In this document: positions 5,992 to 12,370 of the stretch, piece after piece
How positions within the stretch are numbered: the first letter of the stretch is position 1
Layout: each line of letters starts with the position of its first letter
Origin: a virus
IMG/VR virus record: IMGVR_UViG_3300030101_002233
Span: 1-37,514 of that record
Length of the DNA stretch: 37,514 nucleotides
Direction: 5' to 3' (one strand)
Program-made: the position numbers and the translations under genes
The notes under the pieces: generated by a model
What the model saw: the letters and a program-made list of their open reading frames with translations, nothing else
What the model was told of the DNA's origin: nothing
The model's database searches: none

Positions 5992-6255
5992 TTAGAATGG
6001 TAAATCTTCATCATCTGATGTGTTGCTTGTCTTTACTTCTTCTATATCTTTTTTAGCAGGTTCGTATGTATTCTCATAAGCATAGTGAGTTGCCCCCTTT
6101 TCAGATGGCTCTCTGCGTTCTGATATTACTATTGAAACCCAACCTCTTTTTGCTATCTTTTGCAAATCTTCTAATTTGAAATTTGCGTTAAAAAAATCTC
6201 CATATTGTCCTGAAACTTTTTTAATACTACTTGCTACATAATTTTTGTCTGCCAT
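5992..6255 (-). CDS. SSB-like protein with acidic C-terminal tip
   Basis: The 87-aa protein ends in DDEDLPF, the acidic, hydrophobic-capped tip by which bacterial single-stranded DNA-binding proteins dock their partners. The body (SSIKKVSGQYGDFFNANFK and RGWVSIVISERREP) looks like a compact beta-rich ssDNA-binding core, shorter than cellular SSB. It probably coats ssDNA during phage replication and recruits host or phage enzymes through its tail. It is the last gene of early operon 1 and overlaps the DnaA-like gene by 22 nt. The assignment rests mainly on the tail and context. Confidence 0.65.
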   Translation of the reverse strand: MADKNYVASSIKKVSGQYGDFFNANFKLEDLQKIAKRGWVSIVISERREPSEKGATHYAYENTYEPAKKDIEEVKTSNTSDDEDLPF

Positions 6256-6683
6256 TTTTTATCAATTTTTAATTTATACTCATTTTTTCTTTCTATTAAT
6301 TCATTTAACCTTTTAGATAGTTCCTCCATTTTTCTTTCAACTTCTTTCACTTCGTGAATATAATAGTTGTCATCTAGCATTAATGCTCTTTCTATCTCCT
6401 CATAATTTTTTTTATAAGATTTTAGAATTTTGACAAATATATCGTGTTGTTGCATATTATGAAGAATTGTCGCATGATTTTTATTAAGAATATCTCCTAT
6501 TTCTTTAAATGTTAATCTAAAAATATTTCTTAAAACTCCTGAGTAAAGCCTTCTAGCATCAACAATCTTTCTTACTCTGCTTGTGCCTTCAATTCTACTC
6601 CAATCTAGGTTATACCTTTCGCATATCTCTGCCTTTATTTTATCATCTCTTTCTTTGGTAAACTCTAATTTATACTTGCTCAT
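6234..6683 (-). CDS. DnaA domain-IV-like DNA-binding protein
   Basis: The 149-aa protein contains the DnaA C-terminal origin-binding fold at residues 21-90. SRVRKIVDARRLYSGVLRNI corresponds to the basic-loop and helix region, then LTFKEIGDILNKNHATILHN matches the signature helix (usual form: IG..F..RDHSTV..A). The AAA+ ATPase part of DnaA is absent. A long charged coiled coil follows (residues 95-145). It may recognise DnaA-box-like sites as a phage initiator or compete with host DnaA. It overlaps the SSB-like gene downstream, consistent with a replication module. Confidence 0.8.
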   Translation of the reverse strand: MSKYKLEFTKERDDKIKAEICERYNLDWSRIEGTSRVRKIVDARRLYSGVLRNIFRLTFKEIGDILNKNHATILHNMQQHDIFVKILKSYKKNYEEIERALMLDDNYYIHEVKEVERKMEELSKRLNELIERKNEYKLKIDKKWQTKIM

Positions 6684-6695
6684 GTTTTTACTTTT

Positions 6696-7010
6696 TTACT
6701 TTTTATACTTAGAAGGCATCGCATCTATCAGGTCAAAATTTTCTTCTCCCTTAATAACTAACTCTCCTTCCGGTAAATCAATTTCAATTATATCTACAAT
6801 ATCTCTAACATCTATATTTAGAAAGTTAGCAATTCTTCTCATATGATAATACCTTAACATATAAGGGTTTTTAATATACTTGTCTATTGTAGTTCCTTTT
6901 ATGTTGCATATCTTTCCAAACCTTCTTTTAGATATTCCTCTAATTCTTAGGGTTGCTTCTAGTTCGTTCCTAGAATTTCTAACCCTGTCATAATTATTTA
7001 CTTTGCTCAT
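6696..7010 (-). CDS. XRE-like helix-turn-helix protein
   Basis: The frame opens at 7034, but the ATG at 7010 avoids overlap with the gene upstream and gives 104 aa. The central part has an HTH: RNELEATLRIRGISKRRFGK, then CNIKGTTIDKYIKNPYMLR and YHMRRIANFLNIDVRDIVDI. This is the five-helix Cro/XRE layout with the partner-helix LNIDVRDIVD pattern. The acidic C-terminus follows. It is likely a transcription regulator or an origin-binding accessory, being located next to the DnaA-like gene. Confidence 0.7.
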   Translation of the reverse strand: MSKVNNYDRVRNSRNELEATLRIRGISKRRFGKICNIKGTTIDKYIKNPYMLRYYHMRRIANFLNIDVRDIVDIIEIDLPEGELVIKGEENFDLIDAMPSKYKK

Positions 7011-7011
7011 A

Positions 7012-7218
7012 TTAATAATATTTTGGTTTAACAATAAGTTCTTTTAGTTTATTCACAGGCACAAAATATTTGCTTTTTTTAGTTCTATAAAATAATTTAA
7101 CATCTTGTGCTGTTAAAAATCTTGTTATATCATCTTCAACAAGTTCTCCTATAAGTGTTGTTCCGTTTGAAACAATATAAGTGAATGGTTTGCTATGATG
7201 TTTTATTATTTCAACCAT
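7012..7218 (-). CDS. Hypothetical small protein
   Basis: The ATG at 7216-7218 gives a 68-aa protein with only 8 nt overlap with the upstream gene; the longer frame to 7278 would overlap by 68 nt. The protein is basic and probably beta-rich (MVEIIKHHSKPFTYIVSNG, then LTAQDVKLFYRTKKSKYFVP). No family is recognised. It sits between the 89-aa gene and the XRE-like gene. Confidence 0.55.
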   Translation of the reverse strand: MVEIIKHHSKPFTYIVSNGTTLIGELVEDDITRFLTAQDVKLFYRTKKSKYFVPVNKLKELIVKPKYY

Positions 7219-7480
7219 CAAACACTCCTGCTTTTCGCATTTGCTCGTATTGGTCTTTGGGGTCTCTTTTGATTTCATTCTCTTTTAAATATTTTAATTT
7301 TTCTTCTGCTTCTATTTCTGAATAGTAGTTAAGATTATTTAGTATTTCTGTTTTTTCATTTTCAGGTATTGATGTGTATTGAACAATGCTCTCAATGTAA
7401 TTTAACTGCCAATCTTCTGCTTGTTTGGGCTTTCCATCAAGAACATCATTCAGCCAATCATTATATTCATCACTATTCAT
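7211..7480 (-). CDS. Hypothetical acidic protein
   Basis: The 89-aa helical protein (start MNSDEYNDWLNDVLDGKPKQ, end YEQMRKAGVFDG) carries no recognised domain. It overlaps the putative annealing protein by 8 nt and ends in TGA overlapping the next start region. Coupled translation with neighbours suggests it works with the recombination or replication proteins here. Confidence 0.6.
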   Translation of the reverse strand: MNSDEYNDWLNDVLDGKPKQAEDWQLNYIESIVQYTSIPENEKTEILNNLNYYSEIEAEEKLKYLKENEIKRDPKDQYEQMRKAGVFDG

Positions 7481-7922
7481 CTACTATTTCATCTTGACCA
7501 AAAACTCCTTGCTCATAAAACCCTGCAATTTTAAGAACAACTCTACTCATTGCTCGTTTTTCTGCCATAGCAACAGGAAACTTTTTACCTCCTCCCATTA
7601 AGTTTTCGCTAGATGCTTCTCCAAAACTCATCATATTTCTAGCTTCATTTTTATTTAACTTTATACTAGCAGTTGCTCTCATTACAACCCATTCCTTTTC
7701 CATAACAACAGGCTCGTATGCTATTGATATGTTTTGTTTGGAAACTATCTTATCTATACCGGTTCTTGTAATAATTACAAAACCCCTCTTGTCTTTATAA
7801 ACATCTTCCTTAACTAGACCATTTTCTAAAAATAATCTTTTTAATGTTTCTTCTTTTGTTTCTTTAATTGGTGGTGTAGAATTTTCTACTCTCATTAGTT
7901 TTTCTCTCATTTTTCTTGACAT
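7473..7922 (-). CDS. Putative phage DNA annealing or recombination protein
   Basis: The 149-aa protein has a beta-rich middle (GFVIITRTGIDKIVSKQNI, then WVVMRATASIKL) and the signature FGEASSENLMGGGKKFPVAMAEKRAMSRVVLKIAG. Helices with AEKRA.sRV.LK..G resemble the C-terminal helix of Rad52/ERF-type annealing proteins, and proteins of this type sit in phage replication modules. I cannot assign the family with certainty. Its position directly before the DnaA-like and SSB-like genes supports a role on DNA. A leader with TTAACTAAATTAAATTAAA precedes the start. Confidence 0.5.
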   Translation of the reverse strand: MSRKMREKLMRVENSTPPIKETKEETLKRLFLENGLVKEDVYKDKRGFVIITRTGIDKIVSKQNISIAYEPVVMEKEWVVMRATASIKLNKNEARNMMSFGEASSENLMGGGKKFPVAMAEKRAMSRVVLKIAGFYEQGVFGQDEIVDE

Positions 7923-7945
7923 TTTAATTTAATTTAGTTAATAAT

Positions 7946-8302
7946 TTATTGTGTTATTTCTTTTAAAAAATCTCTAAGTCTTTCATCAAAAGTTTTCTTT
8001 TTAGTTTTTTTGTCATCTAAAATTCCTTGATAATCTGACTTAAAAATATCGCTTAATATTTTTTCTTTTTTATTGTTAAGTTTATACTCAACTACATTAG
8101 CCATTCTAGGCTCTCCATTTTTACATCTGTATCTAGTGGGAACTGACAATGGTATACTTATTATATCATGTCCTTGCCTTCTTAAAGAATGTATAATTCC
8201 TGATAATCTATAAGCCCCATAATCGTTAATTGCTTCTTTTTGTGTTAATCTTTTGCCTTCTTTTAAGTGTTGCAAAATATCACTTGTTTGCGTGTTTTTC
8301 AT
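7946..8302 (-). CDS. Helix-turn-helix protein (HTH_39-like)
   Basis: The 118-aa basic protein opens with ILQHLKEGKRLTQKEAINDYGAYRLSGIIHSLRRQGHDI, the pattern of the HTH_39 family: a short helix, a TQKEA turn helix and a recognition helix with LRRQGHDI. A beta segment with RYRCKNGEP follows, then a charged C-terminus. Such proteins are common in phage early regions and probably bind DNA in replication or transcription control. Confidence 0.75.
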   Translation of the reverse strand: MKNTQTSDILQHLKEGKRLTQKEAINDYGAYRLSGIIHSLRRQGHDIISIPLSVPTRYRCKNGEPRMANVVEYKLNNKKEKILSDIFKSDYQGILDDKKTKKKTFDERLRDFLKEITQ

Positions 8303-8319
8303 AGTTTTATATTTAAAGT

Positions 8320-8616
8320 TTAATATTCATCTCTTTCCGCATCAGCCCTCATCTCATTATAATTCTCTCTTTCTAATGCTTCGTATTCATAATCCTCAAT
8401 CTCATCACATTCTTCTCCACATTCAGAACAACACATTTCTTCTATGTCAGCGTGTTCTTTACACTCACTACAAATATCAGTTTCTGCTACCATTTTAGCG
8501 CCACAACAATTACTTATATCTCCCTCTACAATTTCAGAGCCACAACAAGCAGAAACCATATTATATCCATACCCATCATCAATAGGGTTGCTTAATTTCC
8601 AATCATCATAATTCAT
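8320..8616 (-). CDS. Multi-cysteine zinc-ribbon protein
   Basis: The 98-aa acidic protein contains repeated CCG and CxxC units: SACCGSEIVEG, NCCGAKMV, ICSECKEHAD and CCSECGEEC. Together they can bind about two zinc ions. Phage proteins of this type (CCGA motifs with CSECKEH) are frequent and thought to be adaptor-like. It is the second gene of early operon 1, tightly packed 2 nt after the 107-aa gene. Function unproven. Confidence 0.75.
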   Translation of the reverse strand: MNYDDWKLSNPIDDGYGYNMVSACCGSEIVEGDISNCCGAKMVAETDICSECKEHADIEEMCCSECGEECDEIEDYEYEALERENYNEMRADAERDEY

Positions 8617-8618
8617 AT

Positions 8619-8942
8619 CTATACTGTTTGATTGTTAATTCTTGGGACGAAATTTTCATCTTTATCATATAGTCCTAATAAATCGTGTGCCAATGTGTTC
8701 TTAAATTGATTAATGTAATAACTTTCATTTTCAATATGTAAGTCGTGTGCAAGATAATACTCTACCAAGTCATAACAATAATCAGGATTATCAGATAAAG
8801 TAAATACAATCATTTGTCTTTTGTTTTTACACTCTCTCATAAAAGGTAAATTCTTTTCACAAATATTTATTGCTTCATCTAAATAATCCTTAGATACACA
8901 TAAATCTAGTTTATCCGTTAAAATTTTTTCAAGTTTTTTCAT
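8619..8942 (-). CDS. Hypothetical protein, first gene of early operon 1
   Basis: The 107-aa helical protein begins MKKLEKILTDKLDLCVSKDY and includes NLPFMRECKNKRQMIVFTLS and DYCYDLVEYYLAHDLHI. No family is recognised. As the first gene behind promoter P1 it is likely among the earliest expressed. That position is often held by host-takeover proteins, but nothing in the sequence shows a target. Confidence 0.65.
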   Translation of the reverse strand: MKKLEKILTDKLDLCVSKDYLDEAINICEKNLPFMRECKNKRQMIVFTLSDNPDYCYDLVEYYLAHDLHIENESYYINQFKNTLAHDLLGLYDKDENFVPRINNQTV

Positions 8943-8988
8943 AGTTAGTTAGTCGTTTAGTTAAACATCAGTTAGTTAAAATTCTCTG

Positions 8989-9019
8989 CAAAGATACAAC
9001 AATTTTTGAAACTACCAAA
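8989..9019 (-). promoter_or_regulatory. Bacteroidetes-type early promoter P1
   Basis: The minus strand shows TTTG (9019-9016), 19 bases, then TATCTTTG (8996-8989) followed by C. It drives early operon 1. The leader carries AACTAA units (TTAACTAACTGATG and TTTAACTAAACG) as in P2 and P3. Confidence 0.85.
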
Positions 9020-9041
9020 ATTATTTATACTTTTTTTCAAA

Positions 9042-9257
9042 TTAAATTGTATCTTTATTAGGTTTTCTAGATAATCTATTAACAAATCTTCTTTCTAATT
9101 CAGCATCTAAAACCTTTCTAATTCTTGATTTATCTACATTAAATTTACTTTTAATATCATCATAACTATTGTTATTTGGATTGTTATAATAATAATCTAT
9201 TATTTGTTTAGATAAAATATTTAATTCTTGCTTAGTTCTTTTTTTATTTTTTTTCAT
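9042..9257 (-). CDS. Small helix-turn-helix regulator candidate
   Basis: The preferred start is the ATG at 9257, giving 71 aa that begin MKKNKKRTKQELN. The frame extends to 9320, but that would place the start inside the 30-bp operator-like element (9296-9325). The protein has a helical lead, then YDDIKSKFNVDKSRIRKVLD, a good HTH, and a basic end. It is a single-domain DNA-binding protein without a visible oligomerisation domain. The same 30-bp element precedes the late operon, so it is the best candidate for a self-regulated controller of late transcription; this is inference. Confidence 0.65.
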   Translation of the reverse strand: MKKNKKRTKQELNILSKQIIDYYYNNPNNNSYDDIKSKFNVDKSRIRKVLDAELERRFVNRLSRKPNKDTI

Positions 9258-9295
9258 TAAAATATTACTAATACTATTTATAATACTATTACTAT

Positions 9296-9325
9296 AAGGG
9301 TTTAAGCAACCCTTGACCAACCCTT
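9296..9325. promoter_or_regulatory. 30-bp operator-like element, copy 1
   Basis: The plus strand reads AAGGGT-N7-ACCCTT-N5-ACCCTT. AAGGGTT (9296-9302) and AACCCTT (9308-9314) form a perfect inverted repeat, and a second AACCCTT (9319-9325) follows 11 bp on, about one helical turn. The copy at 35243-35272 has exactly the same spacing. The 17 bases at 9285-9301 (ACTATTACTATAAGGGT) are also identical to 35232-35248. It lies just upstream of the small HTH gene. Confidence 0.75.
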
Positions 9326-9334
9326 AATTAAGTG

Positions 9335-10093
9335 TTAAACTCTTTGTATTTTACTTCCTAAATCCATAGGAACTACTAATGCGGTTTGACCTTTATCTAA
9401 AACGACACCACAACTTAAAGTAGGTTTTTTCGGAAATTGAGTTCCGTATGCAAACGCATATGCATCTACATCAATACCACAACCCACATTCATTCCAAAT
9501 ATCATGTCATTCCTAGAAGCCATATAAGACACTCCGGCAAAAGAATGAGAATGACCCATAACAGTAGATTGTCTATTAGCTATTGCCCTATTTCTAGCGC
9601 CTGAAATACCTCCGCTTCCTGTCCCATGCTCATACAAAACACCATCTATTTCCCATTGTAATCTCCACCTCCAACCCTTTGGCGCTTCCCAAATTTCTTC
9701 ATAAGTTTTAAGAAATCTTTTAGGTATTCCTGTTGAGGTTGCTTTTCTAAATGGTAGCGCTGAATGATTACCAACACAAACTTTAACATCAGGAAATGTT
9801 CTATACCACTCATTCATTTTTTCCTGCGCTAATTCGCTTTCCCTAGTAATATCATACGCTTCTGATGAATTTTCATGATATGATAAAGCGTGGTTATCTA
9901 CCTCATCTCCTATGTGAACTATATCAGAAACTCCAAATCTGTCAAAAACTTCATAGCAGAAATCTCTATATCTTGGGTGGCAAAATGGTTCGTGGGTGTC
10001 TCCTATAATTCCAACACTCCCTCTATTCTCTCTTATTGATTTTATGTAGTCGTTTTCTTGCTTAGATAATCTAGTTCTAAATTTTTTATTCAT
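9335..10093 (-). CDS. Calcineurin-like metallophosphoesterase
   Basis: The 252-aa protein has the ordered metal-binding motifs of the family: GDTHEP (31-36), GDEVDN (62-67), GNHS (108-111), EHG (155-157) and GHSH (180-183). These coordinate two metal ions for phosphoester hydrolysis. Phage members of this type are related to nucleases and phosphatases acting on nucleic acids or nucleotides; the substrate cannot be told. It is the last gene of the late-side block. The region before it holds the candidate small RNA and GCAGTTTCA repeats, so its expression may be separately controlled. Confidence 0.85.
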   Translation of the reverse strand: MNKKFRTRLSKQENDYIKSIRENRGSVGIIGDTHEPFCHPRYRDFCYEVFDRFGVSDIVHIGDEVDNHALSYHENSSEAYDITRESELAQEKMNEWYRTFPDVKVCVGNHSALPFRKATSTGIPKRFLKTYEEIWEAPKGWRWRLQWEIDGVLYEHGTGSGGISGARNRAIANRQSTVMGHSHSFAGVSYMASRNDMIFGMNVGCGIDVDAYAFAYGTQFPKKPTLSCGVVLDKGQTALVVPMDLGSKIQRV

Positions 10094-10099
10094 ATATCA

Positions 10100-10172
10100 G
10101 CAGTTTCAACGGTTTTTTTAAAGTCAGCAGTTTCAGCAGTTTCAACGCATATACGCATACACAGCAGTTTCA
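10100..10172. repeat. Second cluster of four GCAGTTTCA repeats
   Basis: Exact copies start at 10100, 10127, 10136 and 10164, in the same orientation as those at 309-372. The flanks are also similar: CAGCAGTTTCAACGGTTTTTT on one side (first 20 bases) and CAGCAGTTTCAAACCGTTTT on the other. The cluster lies between a terminator (10222-10246) and the metallophosphoesterase start, as the first cluster also lies between a terminator and a gene. Confidence 0.8.
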
Positions 10173-10221
10173 AACCGTTTTTTAATTTGGCCAATATATA
10201 AAAAATTTTTAATTATAATAC

Positions 10222-10246
10222 GAAAAAGAGGGAAACTACCCCCTCT
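10222..10246 (-). terminator. Intrinsic terminator
   Basis: On the minus strand AGAGGG (10246-10241) pairs with CCCTCT (10232-10227), with an 8-nt loop, followed by TTTTT. It ends the candidate small RNA and would also stop read-through from the lysis-like genes. Confidence 0.65.
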
Positions 10247-10305
10247 CTTTCTTAACTAAACTAATGTTTCCGACTATGATGCAAGCAGAACGCTTGCGTG
10301 AATAC
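10222..10305 (-). ncRNA. Candidate ~85-nt structured small RNA
   Basis: A promoter (10312-10343) and an intrinsic terminator (10222-10246) bracket this gene-free stretch. The predicted transcript starts near 10305. It can form CTATG/CATAG as an outer stem around a perfect GCAAGC/GCTTGC hairpin (10281-10297 on the plus strand), and ends with the terminator hairpin and five U residues. There is no ORF of note. It could be a stand-alone small RNA or a leader/attenuator for the metallophosphoesterase gene. No known RNA family is recognised. Confidence 0.5.
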
Positions 10306-10311
10306 ATAGCG

Positions 10312-10343
10312 CAAATATACTATTTTTTATTCATATCTGCAAA
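10312..10343 (-). promoter_or_regulatory. Bacteroidetes-type promoter P4
   Basis: TTTG (10343-10340), 20 bases, then TATATTTG (10319-10312) matches TTTG-N20-TAnnTTTG fully. It overlaps the 3' end of the 64-aa membrane protein gene. The predicted transcript runs into the structured region 10305-10222. Confidence 0.7.
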
Positions 10344-10514
10344 CCCTTGACCTAAAATTAATGCAGCAATACTCATTAGTATATTATTAACTTCTTCAGG
10401 ATTTAAACCAAATGCATCTGATAGTAAAGTAGTAATTACACCTACTACTGTATACCAAAACTTTTTACTTCTAATCATTTGTCCGATTAAATACTTTTCT
10501 AAAAAATTTTTCAT
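10320..10514 (-). CDS. Small membrane protein, holin-like
   Basis: The 64-aa protein has a basic N-terminus (KNFLEKYLIGQMIRSKKFWY), a hydrophobic stretch (TVVGVITTLLSDAFG) and, after an acidic turn (NPEEVNN), a second one (ILMSIAALILGQGFADM). This two-helix hairpin with a charged end suits a small holin or holin-like protein. It lies 1 nt after the DUF5675 gene, where lysis genes are expected. Assignment is by topology and context only. Confidence 0.6.
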   Translation of the reverse strand: MKNFLEKYLIGQMIRSKKFWYTVVGVITTLLSDAFGLNPEEVNNILMSIAALILGQGFADMNKK

Positions 10515-10515
10515 T

Positions 10516-10965
10516 TTATCTATTTTTAATTATTAAATTGATTTGTTTACTTATATTATTGTCAAATAAATAACTCATTAAATATTCGTGAGCTATTTTG
10601 CTTTCTAAAATTTTATCAGGAGTTTGCGCTCTATGTGTTCCTGTTAAAATACAACCCTTAGTGTCTGATGGGTAATTTCCACGATGAAACAAAATATAAC
10701 TTCTATCAGGAACATCTTCAACTAATAAATGCACATAATCATAATTACCGCTTTCATTTCTATATCTTACACGACACTTATATTCTCCTTTTGGAATGCA
10801 AGATATGCTTTTTTTATTATCTTTCCAAGCTAATTCTAATGTATGTGCAATAAATTCTCCATTACAATACAGTTTTCCTAGGACTGAATTTTCTGTAAAA
10901 GTATCTCTAATTATTAATAAATTAGCCTTATTTTCCTTGTCCTCTGTACTTTTTCTTATAGCCAT
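10516..10965 (-). CDS. DUF5675 family protein, possible lysis function
   Basis: Starting at ATG 10965 gives 149 aa. The frame is open to 11034 with TTG or GTG (11025) as alternatives, which would overlap the 41-aa gene more deeply. The domain shows LLIIRDTFTENSVLGKLYCN, CIPKGEYKCRVRYRN, then YILFHRGNYPSDTKGCILTG. The conserved H.GN...D..GCI pattern is typical of DUF5675, a phage family often placed near holins and sometimes suspected of cell-wall activity. Neighbouring small membrane proteins make a lysis role plausible but unproven. Confidence 0.7.
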   Translation of the reverse strand: MAIRKSTEDKENKANLLIIRDTFTENSVLGKLYCNGEFIAHTLELAWKDNKKSISCIPKGEYKCRVRYRNESGNYDYVHLLVEDVPDRSYILFHRGNYPSDTKGCILTGTHRAQTPDKILESKIAHEYLMSYLFDNNISKQINLIIKNR

Positions 10966-11053
10966 TTTGACCTTTTGAAGCATTTTTAGAATGAATTCCT
11001 TTGCGTTTTTTATTGCTTTTTTCACGAAATACAAAACCTAATTTTTTTGCCAT
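10928..11053 (-). CDS. 41-aa very basic phage protein
   Basis: A short gene with ATG at 11051-11053 and TAA at 10928-10930. Its ATG overlaps the stop of the 164-aa gene as TAATG, a coupling signal. The protein is strongly basic (KSNKKRKGIHSKNASKGQNG, ending YKKKYRGQGK). I recall similar short proteins with a KGIHSKN...YKK.YRGQG ending in flavobacterial phages. It overlaps the DUF5675 gene in another frame by 38 nt or more. It could bind nucleic acid or act in the virion. No function known. Confidence 0.65.
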   Translation of the reverse strand: MAKKLGFVFREKSNKKRKGIHSKNASKGQNGYKKKYRGQGK

Positions 11054-11547
11054 TAAAGAGCAGGTTTAAATACTGTAACAATTTCAACATCGCATGCAGC
11101 TGTATCTGCAGCGGCCTGTATTGTTTTTATTGTGCTAAATGCAGTATAACCCACTTCAGGGCCTTCCACACATAACGCAACCGCAGCGTTATCTTGCAAC
11201 ATAAAGCTTTCGTATGGACCTAATTTAATATTAAAACGATTATTAGACAACGCCATAACAAATTGCACAATACAATAATTAGTGTCGTCTAAATTAGTAA
11301 GCCTTACATATTGAAATTCTGTAGTAATTCCTGTTCCTGCAGCATTAGCAGTTCCGTAATGAAACAATGTTGTCCATGTTTGAGCTTCTTCTGCTTCCGC
11401 CTTTAAAGCTACCTTTACTATTCTTTGGTCTGCTTCTGTACATTCAGTACGAACATAAGTGCTACTACTCCCAAAATCTCTTGTATTTAAAGTTATATTA
11501 TCTGTTATATTAGCAGTAAAATCTGATGGTGTTATTGTTGTTGCCAT
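11053..11547 (-). CDS. Probable virion structural protein
   Basis: The 164-aa protein is rich in Thr, Ala and Asn with regular beta character: MATTITPSDFTANITDNITL, then FQYVRLTNLDDTNYCIVQFVM and KLGPYESFMLQDNAAVALC. A compact beta-sandwich is likely, as in head decoration or fibre-tip proteins. It sits in the late block between two small membrane-type genes. It could be a capsid decoration protein; there is no direct homology I can name. Confidence 0.55.
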   Translation of the reverse strand: MATTITPSDFTANITDNITLNTRDFGSSSTYVRTECTEADQRIVKVALKAEAEEAQTWTTLFHYGTANAAGTGITTEFQYVRLTNLDDTNYCIVQFVMALSNNRFNIKLGPYESFMLQDNAAVALCVEGPEVGYTAFSTIKTIQAAADTAACDVEIVTVFKPAL

Positions 11548-11548
11548 T

Positions 11549-11722
11549 TTATTTTTTATTTTTTAATTTTATAAACTTATAAATAGTAAAAGCAATAGCT
11601 AGACTTGTAGAAATAAAAAGAAGTATTTCATTACACTCAGCCAAACTCAACCCCACTACTCCGCCATTGGCAGCCAAAACTTCTACTGTATCTTTCATAT
11701 TACTATTTATTGTGTTTTTCAT
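11549..11722 (-). CDS. 57-aa membrane protein, holin-like candidate
   Basis: A short gene with ATG at 11720-11722 and TAA at 11549-11551, fitting between the neighbouring genes with 1 and 4 nt gaps. The protein has a polar N-terminus (MKNTINSNMKDTVEVLAANG), then a hydrophobic helix (ILLFISTSLAIAFTIYKF) and a basic end (IKLKNKK). Its one-helix shape with charged C-terminus resembles class III holins or holin partners. A second initiation codon at Met9 could give a shorter form. Function is inferred from size and place. Confidence 0.65.
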   Translation of the reverse strand: MKNTINSNMKDTVEVLAANGGVVGLSLAECNEILLFISTSLAIAFTIYKFIKLKNKK

Positions 11723-11726
11723 TTTA

Positions 11727-12359
11727 TTATGTTGTATATCCTATTTCTAGTGTTAAAGAAGCGTATACTTGTGGAGCTTCTGCTTCTTCGTTTTGTTTAA
11801 TCATTATAAATAAATGGTCTCCCGCATCAACAGTTGTATTAAGATACTCAGAACCCGGGTCTACGGTGTAAGTAGCAACTTTATTATCGCTAGAAAGACC
11901 CGAAACAACTTTTTCAAACATAACTGTTGGATAGGCATTTGTATTGCTAGAGTGAGGAGTATATTTAACAAAAGCAACAGTAAATTCTTGAGCATCAGAA
12001 GAAGAAACTTGAAGTAAAGAATTGTTTACTACCCCGGCTTTATTAACTATCCAATTAGATATTCTAAAAAACCTTTTTTGAATAACCGTAGTTGAGGCAG
12101 ATATAGTTGCGCTACCATAGTCTTGGTTTATATCATAAGGACTTTGACCAAATTGTTGAGATTCAGGATATTGATAATTAGTAGTTAAAGTACAATATCC
12201 CGAAATTGTAAAATTATCTATTTTTAGAGAAGAAAAGCCTTGCCACTGTAAATTCCCTGAATTATTTTTACTGCATATAGTATTATTAGCAGCTAAAGAA
12301 AGTCCTTTAGGATTGTGTAAATTATCCTCACTTAAAAATGCATGTTCGTTACTTGCCAT
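11727..12359 (-). CDS. Probable head fibre or decoration protein
   Basis: The 210-aa protein begins MASNEHAFLSEDNLHNPKGL, an N-terminal pattern (H..L...NLH.PKG) I know from virion proteins of flavobacterial and other phages. The rest is beta-rich (SISAS, FFRISNWIVN, VYASLTLEIGYTT), suggesting a jelly-roll or fibre knob. It follows the neck protein gene in the late block. Assembly location (head surface or tail) cannot be decided from sequence. Confidence 0.6.
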   Translation of the reverse strand: MASNEHAFLSEDNLHNPKGLSLAANNTICSKNNSGNLQWQGFSSLKIDNFTISGYCTLTTNYQYPESQQFGQSPYDINQDYGSATISASTTVIQKRFFRISNWIVNKAGVVNNSLLQVSSSDAQEFTVAFVKYTPHSSNTNAYPTVMFEKVVSGLSSDNKVATYTVDPGSEYLNTTVDAGDHLFIMIKQNEEAEAPQVYASLTLEIGYTT

Positions 12360-12370
12360 TTATTTTATTT

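Noticed and set aside
10261-10319. tRNA-like fold in the gene-free segment
   Set aside because: No acceptor, D or T arms; only two simple hairpins, so a small RNA is the better description.
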